A program made the translations under genes and the position numbers. The notes below the pieces were generated by a model that saw only the letters and a list, made by a program, of their open reading frames with translations, was not told the DNA's origin and did not search any database. Shown here in pieces: positions 42,256 to 49,927 of a stretch of 64,000 nt of DNA. The DNA comes from Gemmatimonadota bacterium (lineage in GTDB: Bacteria > Gemmatimonadota > Gemmatimonadetes > Gemmatimonadales > GWC2-71-9): positions 1,524,296 to 1,588,295 of the forward strand of contig PNAE01000007.1 of the NCBI GenBank assembly GCA_003169895.1, written 5' to 3'. The first letter of the stretch is position 1. Each line of letters starts with the position of its first letter.

Positions 42256-45153
42256 TCACCGGTCCCTGACCCTCGGATCCGCCTTCATGGTGAAGGTCTG
42301 GGTATAGCTCTGTCCGTTGACGGTGAGCTTTGCCGCGAAATTGCCAGTCAACTGCGGCGGCGCCGTTGGAGCTCCGCCACCGCGGCCGCCGCGGCCGCCG
42401 CCACCCCGCCCGCCGGGCCCGCCACCGCTCGGGCTCCACACCACGCGGTGCATCCCGGCACTGGCCGAGAGCGGCTCCGTCGTGGTGCGCCAGAGCGGCG
42501 AAGTGTTGGGAATGCCGCCACCGCGCCGGCCACCGGGGACCGCCGCCTCCGCGGCCGGTCCTGAGGTGAAGGTGTGGACAGCGGTGCCAGTGGCATCGAG
42601 GATCTCGAGCGTCACCGGTCCGGTCGTGGCACTCTTCAGGTAATAATCGATCGCCGCACCGGCTGGCGCGTTCTGCGCCTGGGGCTCGTCCTTCTGGAGC
42701 GGAGTGCCGTTGTCGTCACCCTGAATCACGTTGATGCCGTCGGCGGGTTTGAACAGGTATGCGTCCGCGCGGAGCACGGCGTCGGTGATCTGGCGGAGCG
42801 GGCTGATGTCGTCGATGACCCAGAAGCCACGCCCGTGCGTGGCCACGATCAGGTCATTGCCATAGATCTCGAAGTCGCGCACCGAGGTCACGGGCAGATT
42901 GGCCTGCAGCGGCTGCCAGGTATCGCCGTCGTCGAACGACAGGAAGGCGCTGCGCTCGGTGCCGGCAAACAGCAGACCCCGCCGCATCGGGTCCTCCTTC
43001 ACGGTATGCACGTACGCGCCCGCCGGCAGGCCCGTTGTAATCGGCAGCCAGGTCTGGCCCAGGTCACGGGTGCGGTAGATGTACGGTTCAAAATCCTGGA
43101 GCTGATGCCGGTCCACACTCGCATAAGCGACGTTTGGGTCGAAGTGTGATGCCTCGATCGTCGTCACTCGGCTCCAGGCGATGATCGCGGATGGCGTGAC
43201 GTTCTGCCAGCTCTTGCCGTCATCGGTCGTGACCTGGATAGAGCCGTCGTCAGTGCCGATCCACACCATCGGCGCGCGGAGCGGCGACGGCGCGATCGTG
43301 TAGATGACGCCGCGCTTGCCGTTGTGATCGGTATCATTTGCCGCCGCTGCATCGAGCGTGGCGGGAGCGCCCGGGTCAGCGCGCGTGAGATCGGGAGAGA
43401 TCTGCGCCCACGACGCCGCCGTGTCGATGCTCTTGTACAGCGACTCACCGGCGTAGTACAAGGCCCGTGGATCGGCTTTCGACAGCACCAGCGGCTGAGT
43501 CCAGTCGCTGCGCCCCGCTGGCGCCTCGGTGCCCGGGGCATTGGCGTTGAGTTCGAGGTCGAACCGGCCGCCGCGGCCACCATAGATGATGCCGGGATGC
43601 AGCGGGTCCCCGGCGGTCATGCCGCTTTCGCCGCCACTGCCGATTGGCTCCCAATCGTGCATCGAGATTTCGCCGAACTTCCCGCGCGAGCAGACCGCGA
43701 CACTGCCGCTATCCTGCTGCGCTCCGGTCACCCAGTACGGAAAGCGGTAATCCACCGACACATGGTAGATCTGCGCCGTCGGCTGGTTGAGCCACGAGCT
43801 CCATGTCACCTGGGTCGGATCATCCGCCGTGGCGTTGCGCGTGATGATCGCGCCCTGGTCGCTCGCAACGATCATGGTGTTCGAATCGTCCGGCGAAACC
43901 CAGGCCTGATGGTAGTCGTCGCCGCCCGGCGAACCCCTGAGTGCCACCCACGTCCGGCCGCCGTCCATCGTCCGGCTGACTGCGACGTTCGGTACATAGA
44001 CGATGTCGGCATCCTTCGGATCGACGACGACATGCTCGAAGTACCAGCCGCGCCCCGAAAGCGCGGTGTCGGACGACACTCGTGTCCATGTGGCACCGCC
44101 GTCGTCGGAGCGGAAGAATCCCCCCTGAACCGGCACCGGTGCCCCGCCGCCCCGGCCGCCGCCGCGACCGCCGCGGCCACCGGCCGAATCCGCCGCCACG
44201 CCACGCCCGGCCGGCGGCGGGCCCGCGACCTCCGGCACCAGGCAGTCGACCACCGCATAGACTCGCCGCGGGTTGCTCGGCGCGACGGCGATGCCGGTCT
44301 TGCCGATGCCCCCCGTTGGCAGCCCCACCGTGAGTTGCCGCCACGTGCTGCCACCATCGATCGACTTGAAGATCCCACCGCCGGGACCATTCGTCGGTGC
44401 GTAGGTGAACCACGGCGGCCGCCGCGTATTCCACAGGCCGGCGTAAATGACGTGCGAATTGGTCGGATCGATCACCACCTCGGCCGCGCCAACATCTGCA
44501 TTCTTGTAGAGCACCTTCTGCCACGTCGTCCCGCCATCGATCGACCGGAACACGCCGCGCTCCGCGCTCGGCGCATACAAATGGCCGATGGCGGCGACGA
44601 AAACCACATTGGGATTCCTCGGGTCGACCGCGATCTTGCCGATGTGGTGGGTGTCGGCGAGGCCGATGTGCGTCCAGCTCTTGCCCGCGTCCGTCGACTT
44701 GTACATGCCATTGCCGTAGCCAACGGAGTCCCGCAGCGTCGACTCCCCGCTGCCGACGTAGACCACGTCCGGGGCCGATGGCGCCACAGCAATCGCGCCG
44801 ATCGAGGCCACCGGTTGCGAATCAAAGACCGGCGTCCAGACCCGCCCGGCGTCGATCGACTTCCACACGCCACCATTGACCGCACCGAAGTAGAACTCAT
44901 TCGGCCGGCCGGAAACCCCGGACACGGCGTCGACCCGCCCGCCACGGAACGGCCCCAGCATGCGCCAACGGAGCCCGGAGTACGGCGAGGCCGGTTGCTG
45001 TGGGTTGGCAGCGCGCAGCCGGTCGTCGTCGATACTGGCCGGCGTCGCGTCCGCCATCAACGCGCGGCTGACGAACGGCCCGGCGATGGACAATGCGCCG
45101 ACCTGGCCGGCGAGAATCAGAAAATCACGTCGGGTTTCGTATCCAGGCGCCAT
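42256..45153 (-). CDS. Sortilin/VPS10-like BNR-repeat exoprotein
   Basis: A 965-residue exported protein with a Tat-like N-terminus (ETRRDFLILAGQVGALSIAG). It has many BNR/Asp-box beta-propeller repeats (GGVWKSIDAGRVWTPVF; MYKSTDAGKSWTHIG; FRSIDGGTTWQKVL; YRTRDLGQTWLPI), as in VPS10/sortilin and GH74-like proteins. The C-terminal part has a beta-sandwich and ends in a short domain. Two Gly/Arg-rich inserts occur (GGRGGRGGGRGGG near residue 330 and another near 930). Asp boxes alone do not prove hydrolase activity. It could be a glycan-active or peptide-binding protein on the cell surface. Confidence 0.85.
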   Translation of the reverse strand: MAPGYETRRDFLILAGQVGALSIAGPFVSRALMADATPASIDDDRLRAANPQQPASPYSGLRWRMLGPFRGGRVDAVSGVSGRPNEFYFGAVNGGVWKSIDAGRVWTPVFDSQPVASIGAIAVAPSAPDVVYVGSGESTLRDSVGYGNGMYKSTDAGKSWTHIGLADTHHIGKIAVDPRNPNVVFVAAIGHLYAPSAERGVFRSIDGGTTWQKVLYKNADVGAAEVVIDPTNSHVIYAGLWNTRRPPWFTYAPTNGPGGGIFKSIDGGSTWRQLTVGLPTGGIGKTGIAVAPSNPRRVYAVVDCLVPEVAGPPPAGRGVAADSAGGRGGRGGGRGGGAPVPVQGGFFRSDDGGATWTRVSSDTALSGRGWYFEHVVVDPKDADIVYVPNVAVSRTMDGGRTWVALRGSPGGDDYHQAWVSPDDSNTMIVASDQGAIITRNATADDPTQVTWSSWLNQPTAQIYHVSVDYRFPYWVTGAQQDSGSVAVCSRGKFGEISMHDWEPIGSGGESGMTAGDPLHPGIIYGGRGGRFDLELNANAPGTEAPAGRSDWTQPLVLSKADPRALYYAGESLYKSIDTAASWAQISPDLTRADPGAPATLDAAAANDTDHNGKRGVIYTIAPSPLRAPMVWIGTDDGSIQVTTDDGKSWQNVTPSAIIAWSRVTTIEASHFDPNVAYASVDRHQLQDFEPYIYRTRDLGQTWLPITTGLPAGAYVHTVKEDPMRRGLLFAGTERSAFLSFDDGDTWQPLQANLPVTSVRDFEIYGNDLIVATHGRGFWVIDDISPLRQITDAVLRADAYLFKPADGINVIQGDDNGTPLQKDEPQAQNAPAGAAIDYYLKSATTGPVTLEILDATGTAVHTFTSGPAAEAAVPGGRRGGGIPNTSPLWRTTTEPLSASAGMHRVVWSPSGGGPGGRGGGGRGGRGGGAPTAPPQLTGNFAAKLTVNGQSYTQTFTMKADPRVRDR

Positions 45154-45254
45154 AGAAGACTCCGGGTGTGCCAGCGGGGCGTTGCGGGGGAAACCTGTGC
45201 CTCAGGCGCGAGATGCACGCGGCGGCATGCAAGTAAGCGCCACCACGAGGGCTG

Positions 45255-45569
45255 TCAACCTTCGTCGACCTTTCGCCGGCGCTGCGCCCGGTATTCGCGA
45301 TCCATACGCCGCGCATGACGGCCCAGGAAGTAACTCGCCGCCCCGGCGATCAGCGCCGCCGGCACGGAAATTCGCGCGGTTGTGGCAACCTCCCCGACGA
45401 TCAGCGTCGCGGCCAGCAGGCAGAAGAACAACCCGCTCAGTGCGTCGGCGATCCGCCGGATCGGCGAGCGGACGCGCGCGGTCGACGAGAACGCGGCGAT
45501 CGCCATGATGCCCGCACCCCACGCAAAGATCAACCAGCCGAACATTCGCAACGCCGAATCGGTCGCCAT
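45255..45569 (-). CDS. Small membrane protein of unknown function
   Basis: A 104-residue protein from ATG 45569, which has a strong GGGGAGGG site. It has three to four hydrophobic segments (MFGWLIFAWGAGIMAIAAF; ALSGLFFCLLAATLIVGEVA; ISVPAALIAGAASYFLG) and a basic cytoplasmic tail (RHARRMDREYRAQRRRK). No family was recognised. It lies 34 bp downstream of the AsmA-like gene and may be in its operon. Confidence 0.65.
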   Translation of the reverse strand: MATDSALRMFGWLIFAWGAGIMAIAAFSSTARVRSPIRRIADALSGLFFCLLAATLIVGEVATTARISVPAALIAGAASYFLGRHARRMDREYRAQRRRKVDEG

Positions 45570-45603
45570 GCAAACCCTCCCCGGTGAAATGAACCGCCCT
45601 GGG

Positions 45604-47805
45604 CTACTTCTTGAGCAACAACAGCAGCGGATCGCGCAGTTGAAACCAGATGAACTGCGGCAGCGTCTCGATCTTGACCCATTGATGCGTGATGCTGGCG
45701 TCCCGCGGCCGGTGCCCGCCGGTGGAGTCGTTGTCACCGTGGATGCCGAAGGTGTTCGCCGCAATCTTCGCCACGCCGCGCATCAGCCCGCCCACGACGC
45801 TCGAATCGTTGCGCGCGATGCCCGGCAACTCGACGTGGAGGTTCCGCCACCGCGGTGTCAGCTTCCCCTTCGCGAGCCCGTTGCTCACCATCGCATCCCA
45901 CTGCGCGCCCAGGAACGTGCCGCCGGTAAACCGCATTCCAACCGCGTTCGAGAGGAATGCGTTCATTGCCCTGGGATCCATGGTGCCCAGCGAGCCCTGC
46001 CAGTGCATGGCAAAGCCTCGCGCCAGGAGGGGTACGCTCCACTCCACGTGCATCGCACCGGCGCCCATCAGCAGCGCATCGCCGATCAGCCGGAACGGGG
46101 TGGCGTTCGTCATTCGCGCCGGGTCGGTGCTGAAGTTGTAACCGCGAAGCCGCATCGCGCCGAAGGTGAGAATACCGGCGGTCGACGCCGTCGAGTCGCG
46201 TTCACGATAGCTCACCATCCCGGCTGCGGTCACGGTGTCGATCTGGATCTCGATGCCCGCGTCGCGCAGCACAACTTGCGGAGTGCGCCGGATGATGTTG
46301 GGCGCGGGATCTTCCGGCTTGGACTTGTCCTTCATGACGTCGAGCATCAATCCTCGCACACCCAGCGTCCGGGCGCGCAACGCGTCCCGTCGGAGGTACG
46401 CCGGCAGGTCGATGCCGTTCACTTCAATGTGTCCCATGGCGACGCTCAGCCGCGACTTGCGATAGGGATTGCGGCGTTCGAATGCCGAGTCGTTGCCTTC
46501 GGGGGCCGCTCGCAACGAATCGGCGACGAGGCGCTGCGCGCTCGCATCCAACGTGAGATGTGCCAAGGCGATGTTCATCTTCCGGGTTCGCCGCAGGAGT
46601 CCATCGACGGTGAGCGTGATCCGACCGACGGGAAACGCCGTGCTCCAGCTGGCATCATCCGGGCCGAAGGCCAGGTGCCCAAGGTCCACGCGACGGATCG
46701 TCGTGATGATGCTGTCGGTGCGGAGCGCGGGCGCTTCAACCACCGTCACCGCGGTCAGGGCCAGCGAGTCCAGGCGGACTGGGCGGCCGATGGCGCGGAT
46801 GGCCGTCTCCAGGTGCTGCGATGGTGTCACGGTTCGCAGCAGGCGCGCCGTCACGTGCGTTGGCGCCACTACGCGCAATCGCAAAGTGTCGACATTCAGT
46901 CGCGCTACAGCGACGTCGCCCGTCAACAGGAACGTCCGCCAGTCCACGCCGGCGAGCGCGACATGCTCGGCACGCAACGCGTCGAAGCCCATCGAGTCGG
47001 CCCGCCGCCCTGGCGACGGCTCGTAGACCAGGGCGTCGAGCCGACAGGAGCCGTCCTCAAGATTGGCGCGCAAGTGCTGGAGCGCGATGTGGGCCGCCTG
47101 CTTCGTACTCCCTTCGAACCGGTCGAGCCGCACGGTAATGTCCCGCGAGAACAGCGGCCGCCGCTTGGCCACCGGCTCGCGTGGGTCGATGCGCAGCGAA
47201 TCAAGCTCCACTGCCAAGCTGTCGACCGCGAGTGACGTGCGCCTGCCATCGGAGCCGAGCAGGTCGAACGCGACGTGAACGTGCGGGAACGCCACAGCGT
47301 CGACGCCAACAAACGGCAGCACGCCCGGCAGGTCGAGCTTCCCCTGAAAGCGGAGAAAGTTGTTGCTGTCGGCACCTTGTGGCGCCATGGCGGGGCGGTT
47401 GATCGGCACCGCCAGCGTCCGTTCGGCGAGCGACACGCTGTCGCACCCGCCATGCGCGGCGTGCAGGCCGCGCCCGGCGGTCAATCCCGCGAGATCAATA
47501 CCGGTGAGGGCACATCGGCTGAATCGCACGGTCACTGCCGGATGCGGGTGCGGCAACCGGGCGTTCGCCGCGGCATCCGTCGTGATCGTGATCGTGTCGA
47601 TCACGATCCGCCGGTTGGCTTCCTCGACGCGGATTGTGCTCGATGTGAGGTGATACACACTGTCGCTCGATTCGAGCACCTGTCGCGCGGCCCATGCGCG
47701 GACGAGCGGGTCGGCGATCGTGACCGCGGTGTGGCCGAGATGCCAGCGATTCAGCCACAACACCGCTGCGACGACGATGACCACGGCAGTTGCGATCGTC
47801 GCCAA
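45604..47805 (-). CDS. AsmA-like / DUF748-type envelope protein
   Basis: At least 733 residues: one N-terminal membrane helix (ATAVVIVVAAVLWLNRW) followed by a long periplasmic part of repeating amphipathic strands (VDSLAVELDSLRI; LDSLALTAVTVVEAP; MRLRGYNFSTD). These resemble the beta-taco repeats of AsmA/DUF748 bridge-like proteins implicated in lipid transport between membranes. The track start is TTG 47805. CTG 47835, in frame and preceded by GGGGAGA, would add a basic cap (MKPILPHRRR) typical of a membrane-anchor N-terminus. The family call is by pattern and is moderately sure. Confidence 0.6.
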   Translation of the reverse strand: MATIATAVVIVVAAVLWLNRWHLGHTAVTIADPLVRAWAARQVLESSDSVYHLTSSTIRVEEANRRIVIDTITITTDAAANARLPHPHPAVTVRFSRCALTGIDLAGLTAGRGLHAAHGGCDSVSLAERTLAVPINRPAMAPQGADSNNFLRFQGKLDLPGVLPFVGVDAVAFPHVHVAFDLLGSDGRRTSLAVDSLAVELDSLRIDPREPVAKRRPLFSRDITVRLDRFEGSTKQAAHIALQHLRANLEDGSCRLDALVYEPSPGRRADSMGFDALRAEHVALAGVDWRTFLLTGDVAVARLNVDTLRLRVVAPTHVTARLLRTVTPSQHLETAIRAIGRPVRLDSLALTAVTVVEAPALRTDSIITTIRRVDLGHLAFGPDDASWSTAFPVGRITLTVDGLLRRTRKMNIALAHLTLDASAQRLVADSLRAAPEGNDSAFERRNPYRKSRLSVAMGHIEVNGIDLPAYLRRDALRARTLGVRGLMLDVMKDKSKPEDPAPNIIRRTPQVVLRDAGIEIQIDTVTAAGMVSYRERDSTASTAGILTFGAMRLRGYNFSTDPARMTNATPFRLIGDALLMGAGAMHVEWSVPLLARGFAMHWQGSLGTMDPRAMNAFLSNAVGMRFTGGTFLGAQWDAMVSNGLAKGKLTPRWRNLHVELPGIARNDSSVVGGLMRGVAKIAANTFGIHGDNDSTGGHRPRDASITHQWVKIETLPQFIWFQLRDPLLLLLKK

Positions 47806-47835
47806 TCGCCTGCGGTGCGGCAGGATGGGTTTCAG

Positions 47836-48122
47836 AACGCGGATCTCCCCGGGCTCAGCGCAAGTTCATCGGATGGCAATTTCGTCAGCCGGAGCGTAAC
47901 CGGACCATCAACTGTGGCGCCAGCCCATCGCAACCGTTTCAGATTTTCCTGGCACTTCCTGCGACATTCCTAGAGACGATTATACAAGTCATTATTGCAC
48001 AAAGACTTACAGTGGCGAATTCGGGCTGCCCCGTCCGGCCCGACGCTTGCACTTTGCCGGCTCGTCCGATCCGGGGTCGCAACGGACACCGGTGGCACAC
48101 TACGGCAGACGAGGCGGCGCAC
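47836..48122. other. Divergent intergenic region, no gene seen
   Basis: This stretch between the AsmA-like gene and the hybrid kinase gene contains no supported ORF. Around 47975-48010 it is locally AT-rich (GACGATTATACAAGTCATTA), the likely promoter zone for the plus-strand gene. Confidence 0.5.
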
Positions 48123-49220
48123 GTGAGTTCTACCAGGTTAACAGCCACGGCCACCACCGACGCGCTCGCGTCGGGCATCGGTGAGTTGTTGCAGGCCGCC
48201 GGCGTCGCGGTGCGCGAGCTGCTGGAAAGCTGCCCGGTGGACGATCCGATGCACGTGAGGCTCGAGCAGGTCCATGGCACGATGGAGCGTGTTGCCGCGT
48301 TGACGGACGAGTTCAACGCCCCCGGACGGCGCAGGCCCATGCGGGCCACGTCGCTCGATCTCAATACGGTGGTTCGCCAGATGCTGCCATCGCTGCAACG
48401 ATTGCTCGGCCCCTTCATTTCGCTCGAAACCGAATTGCAATCGCCCGGCCTCTGGGCCGCGGGTGATCGCGGCCAGGTCGAACAGGTTGCCCTCGGCTTG
48501 GTCATAAACGCGCGCGAGGCACTCCCGCTCGGTGGCACCATCCGCGTGCGAACCCGGCATTGGGTACTGGACCAACCCCGTAACTACCGGGTTGGCAGTG
48601 TCTCCCCCGGCGAGTGGGCGATGCTTGAAGTGACCGACAACGGGACCGGCCTCGACGAGCGGACCGTGCAACAGCTCCTGGAACCGTCACTGCGCGGACT
48701 GCCATTCGATTCGGGTCTCAGTCTGGCTGCCGTTTCCGCCATCGTGCGCAACGCCGGGGGCCACGTGGTTCTCGACACCATGCCGGGCGGCGGGACAATG
48801 CTCGCGGCATGTTTCCCCGCTGCCCAACCGCGCCGATCCCGCCGTCCAGCGACCGGGACCGCGCACGCCGTGCTCATCGTGGATGAAGACGAATGGACCC
48901 GCCTCTCGGCGGCGCGTACGCTGCGCCGCGCCGGGTACGGTGTGCTCGAGGCAGACCACGCCGACGCCGCGCTCGAGTTGCTCGACGACGTCGCAGGCTC
49001 ATGCGTCAGCCTGATCCTGGTTGATGCCGGGCTGGCGTCTGCCGGCGCACGGTCACTGGGCGACCGGATTCGGCAGGAACGCCCTGACGTGGACCTGCTC
49101 ATGACCGCAAGTTCGCTGGCATCACTGAGCGCGCTGGATCAAGCGCCGATTCTCGAAAAGCCCTTCACGCCCGATGCACTGCTCCGGGCGGTCCGCGCGC
49201 TCTTGCCGGCTCCTCGCTGA
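48123..49220 (+). CDS. Hybrid histidine kinase-like/receiver protein lacking the H-box histidine
   Basis: A 365-residue cytoplasmic protein from GTG 48123. The middle aligns with PAS-kinase-type HisKA/HATPase proteins (MERVAALTDEFNAPGRRRPM; LDLNTVVRQMLPSLQRLLG). An N-box (INAREALPLGGTI), G1 (DNGTGLDE) and a modified G2 (GLSLAAVSAIV) follow. Where these kinases have AHDFNN there is TTDALASGIGELLQ, so no phosphoacceptor His is visible. The C-terminal receiver domain keeps the acidic pair (IVDEDEW), the Asp in LILVDAGL, Ser/Thr in MTAS and Lys in EKPF. It may be a catalytically altered kinase or an ATP-binding scaffold for the receiver. No DNA-binding output domain is present. Confidence 0.75.
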   Translation: MSSTRLTATATTDALASGIGELLQAAGVAVRELLESCPVDDPMHVRLEQVHGTMERVAALTDEFNAPGRRRPMRATSLDLNTVVRQMLPSLQRLLGPFISLETELQSPGLWAAGDRGQVEQVALGLVINAREALPLGGTIRVRTRHWVLDQPRNYRVGSVSPGEWAMLEVTDNGTGLDERTVQQLLEPSLRGLPFDSGLSLAAVSAIVRNAGGHVVLDTMPGGGTMLAACFPAAQPRRSRRPATGTAHAVLIVDEDEWTRLSAARTLRRAGYGVLEADHADAALELLDDVAGSCVSLILVDAGLASAGARSLGDRIRQERPDVDLLMTASSLASLSALDQAPILEKPFTPDALLRAVRALLPAPR

Positions 49221-49313
49221 ACGGACGCCTTGCCCTGGACGTCGCCGCGGTCGATTTTTTGGCGCGGCGATGCCAGGCTGGTCCGGCCGCTTCACGCTGC
49301 AGAGAAAGAGCCA

Positions 49314-49871
49314 ATGAAAGCCAACGACATTCGCAAGGGTGCGGTCATCTATTACGAGGGGAAGCCGCACCTGGTGATGGACTTCACTCACCGGACTCCG
49401 GGCAACCTCAGGGCCTTCGTGCAGGTGCGCCTGCGCAACCTGAAGTCAGGCATGTCGCTCGATCACCGCTTCAGCGCGACCGAGAACGTCGAGGAGGCCC
49501 GGCTCGACAGTCGGACCATGCAGATTCTCTATGCCGACGGCAACGGTGTCCACGTGATGGACGCGAACACTTACGAGCAGTTCACCCTCGACCCCGATGT
49601 GGTGGGCGAGGACGCTCCCTGGATGCAGGCGGAAATGCGCATCGACACCACCTGGCTGGAGGGCCGTGCGATCTCCGTCCAGCTGCCCAGCTCCGTGGAG
49701 CTCGAGGTGGTCGAGACCTCGCCAGTCATGAAGACCGCGACCAAGAGTGCCAGCAGCAAGCCGGCGAAGCTCAGCAACGGTGTGACGATCCAAGTGCCGG
49801 ACTTTGTCGCGCAAGGCGAACGGGTTCGTGTCAATCCGAGGGAGAGGGCCTACATCGAGCGGGTCAAGTAA
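49314..49871 (+). CDS. efp: Elongation factor P
   Basis: A 185-residue protein from ATG 49314. It has the three beta-barrel domains of EF-P: KOW-like N-terminal domain (KANDIRKGAVIYYEGK), central OB fold, and C-terminal OB fold with the family signature region KPAKLSNGVTIQVPDFVAQG. EF-P binds the ribosomal E-site and relieves stalling at polyproline. The tip of the domain I loop reads HRTPGNLRAF instead of the E. coli type PGKGGAF, so an Arg rather than a modified Lys probably contacts the P-site tRNA. No EpmA/B-type modification gene is nearby. Its 3' end faces the TonB receptor gene, with an inverted repeat between. Confidence 0.92.
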   Translation: MKANDIRKGAVIYYEGKPHLVMDFTHRTPGNLRAFVQVRLRNLKSGMSLDHRFSATENVEEARLDSRTMQILYADGNGVHVMDANTYEQFTLDPDVVGEDAPWMQAEMRIDTTWLEGRAISVQLPSSVELEVVETSPVMKTATKSASSKPAKLSNGVTIQVPDFVAQGERVRVNPRERAYIERVK

Positions 49872-49911
49872 CGAGAGACGAGAGCAGTAAACTGGTTCGC
49901 CTCGTCTCTCG
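49872..49911. terminator. Inverted-repeat terminator with iterated TCTCTCG units
   Basis: CGAGAGACGAG directly after the efp stop pairs with CTCGTCTCTCG 18 bases further on. The right arm then continues as repeated TCTCTCG units to about 49925, followed by TTT. It is placed between convergent genes, as expected for a shared terminator. Confidence 0.6.
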
Positions 49912-49927
49912 TCTCTCGTCTCTCGTT

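Noticed and set aside
43324-47235. Long plus-strand ORFs (664 and 617 residues) opposite the sortilin-like and AsmA-like genes
   Set aside because: Low-complexity Arg/His/Gly-rich translations with no motifs, fully overlapped by convincing minus-strand genes.
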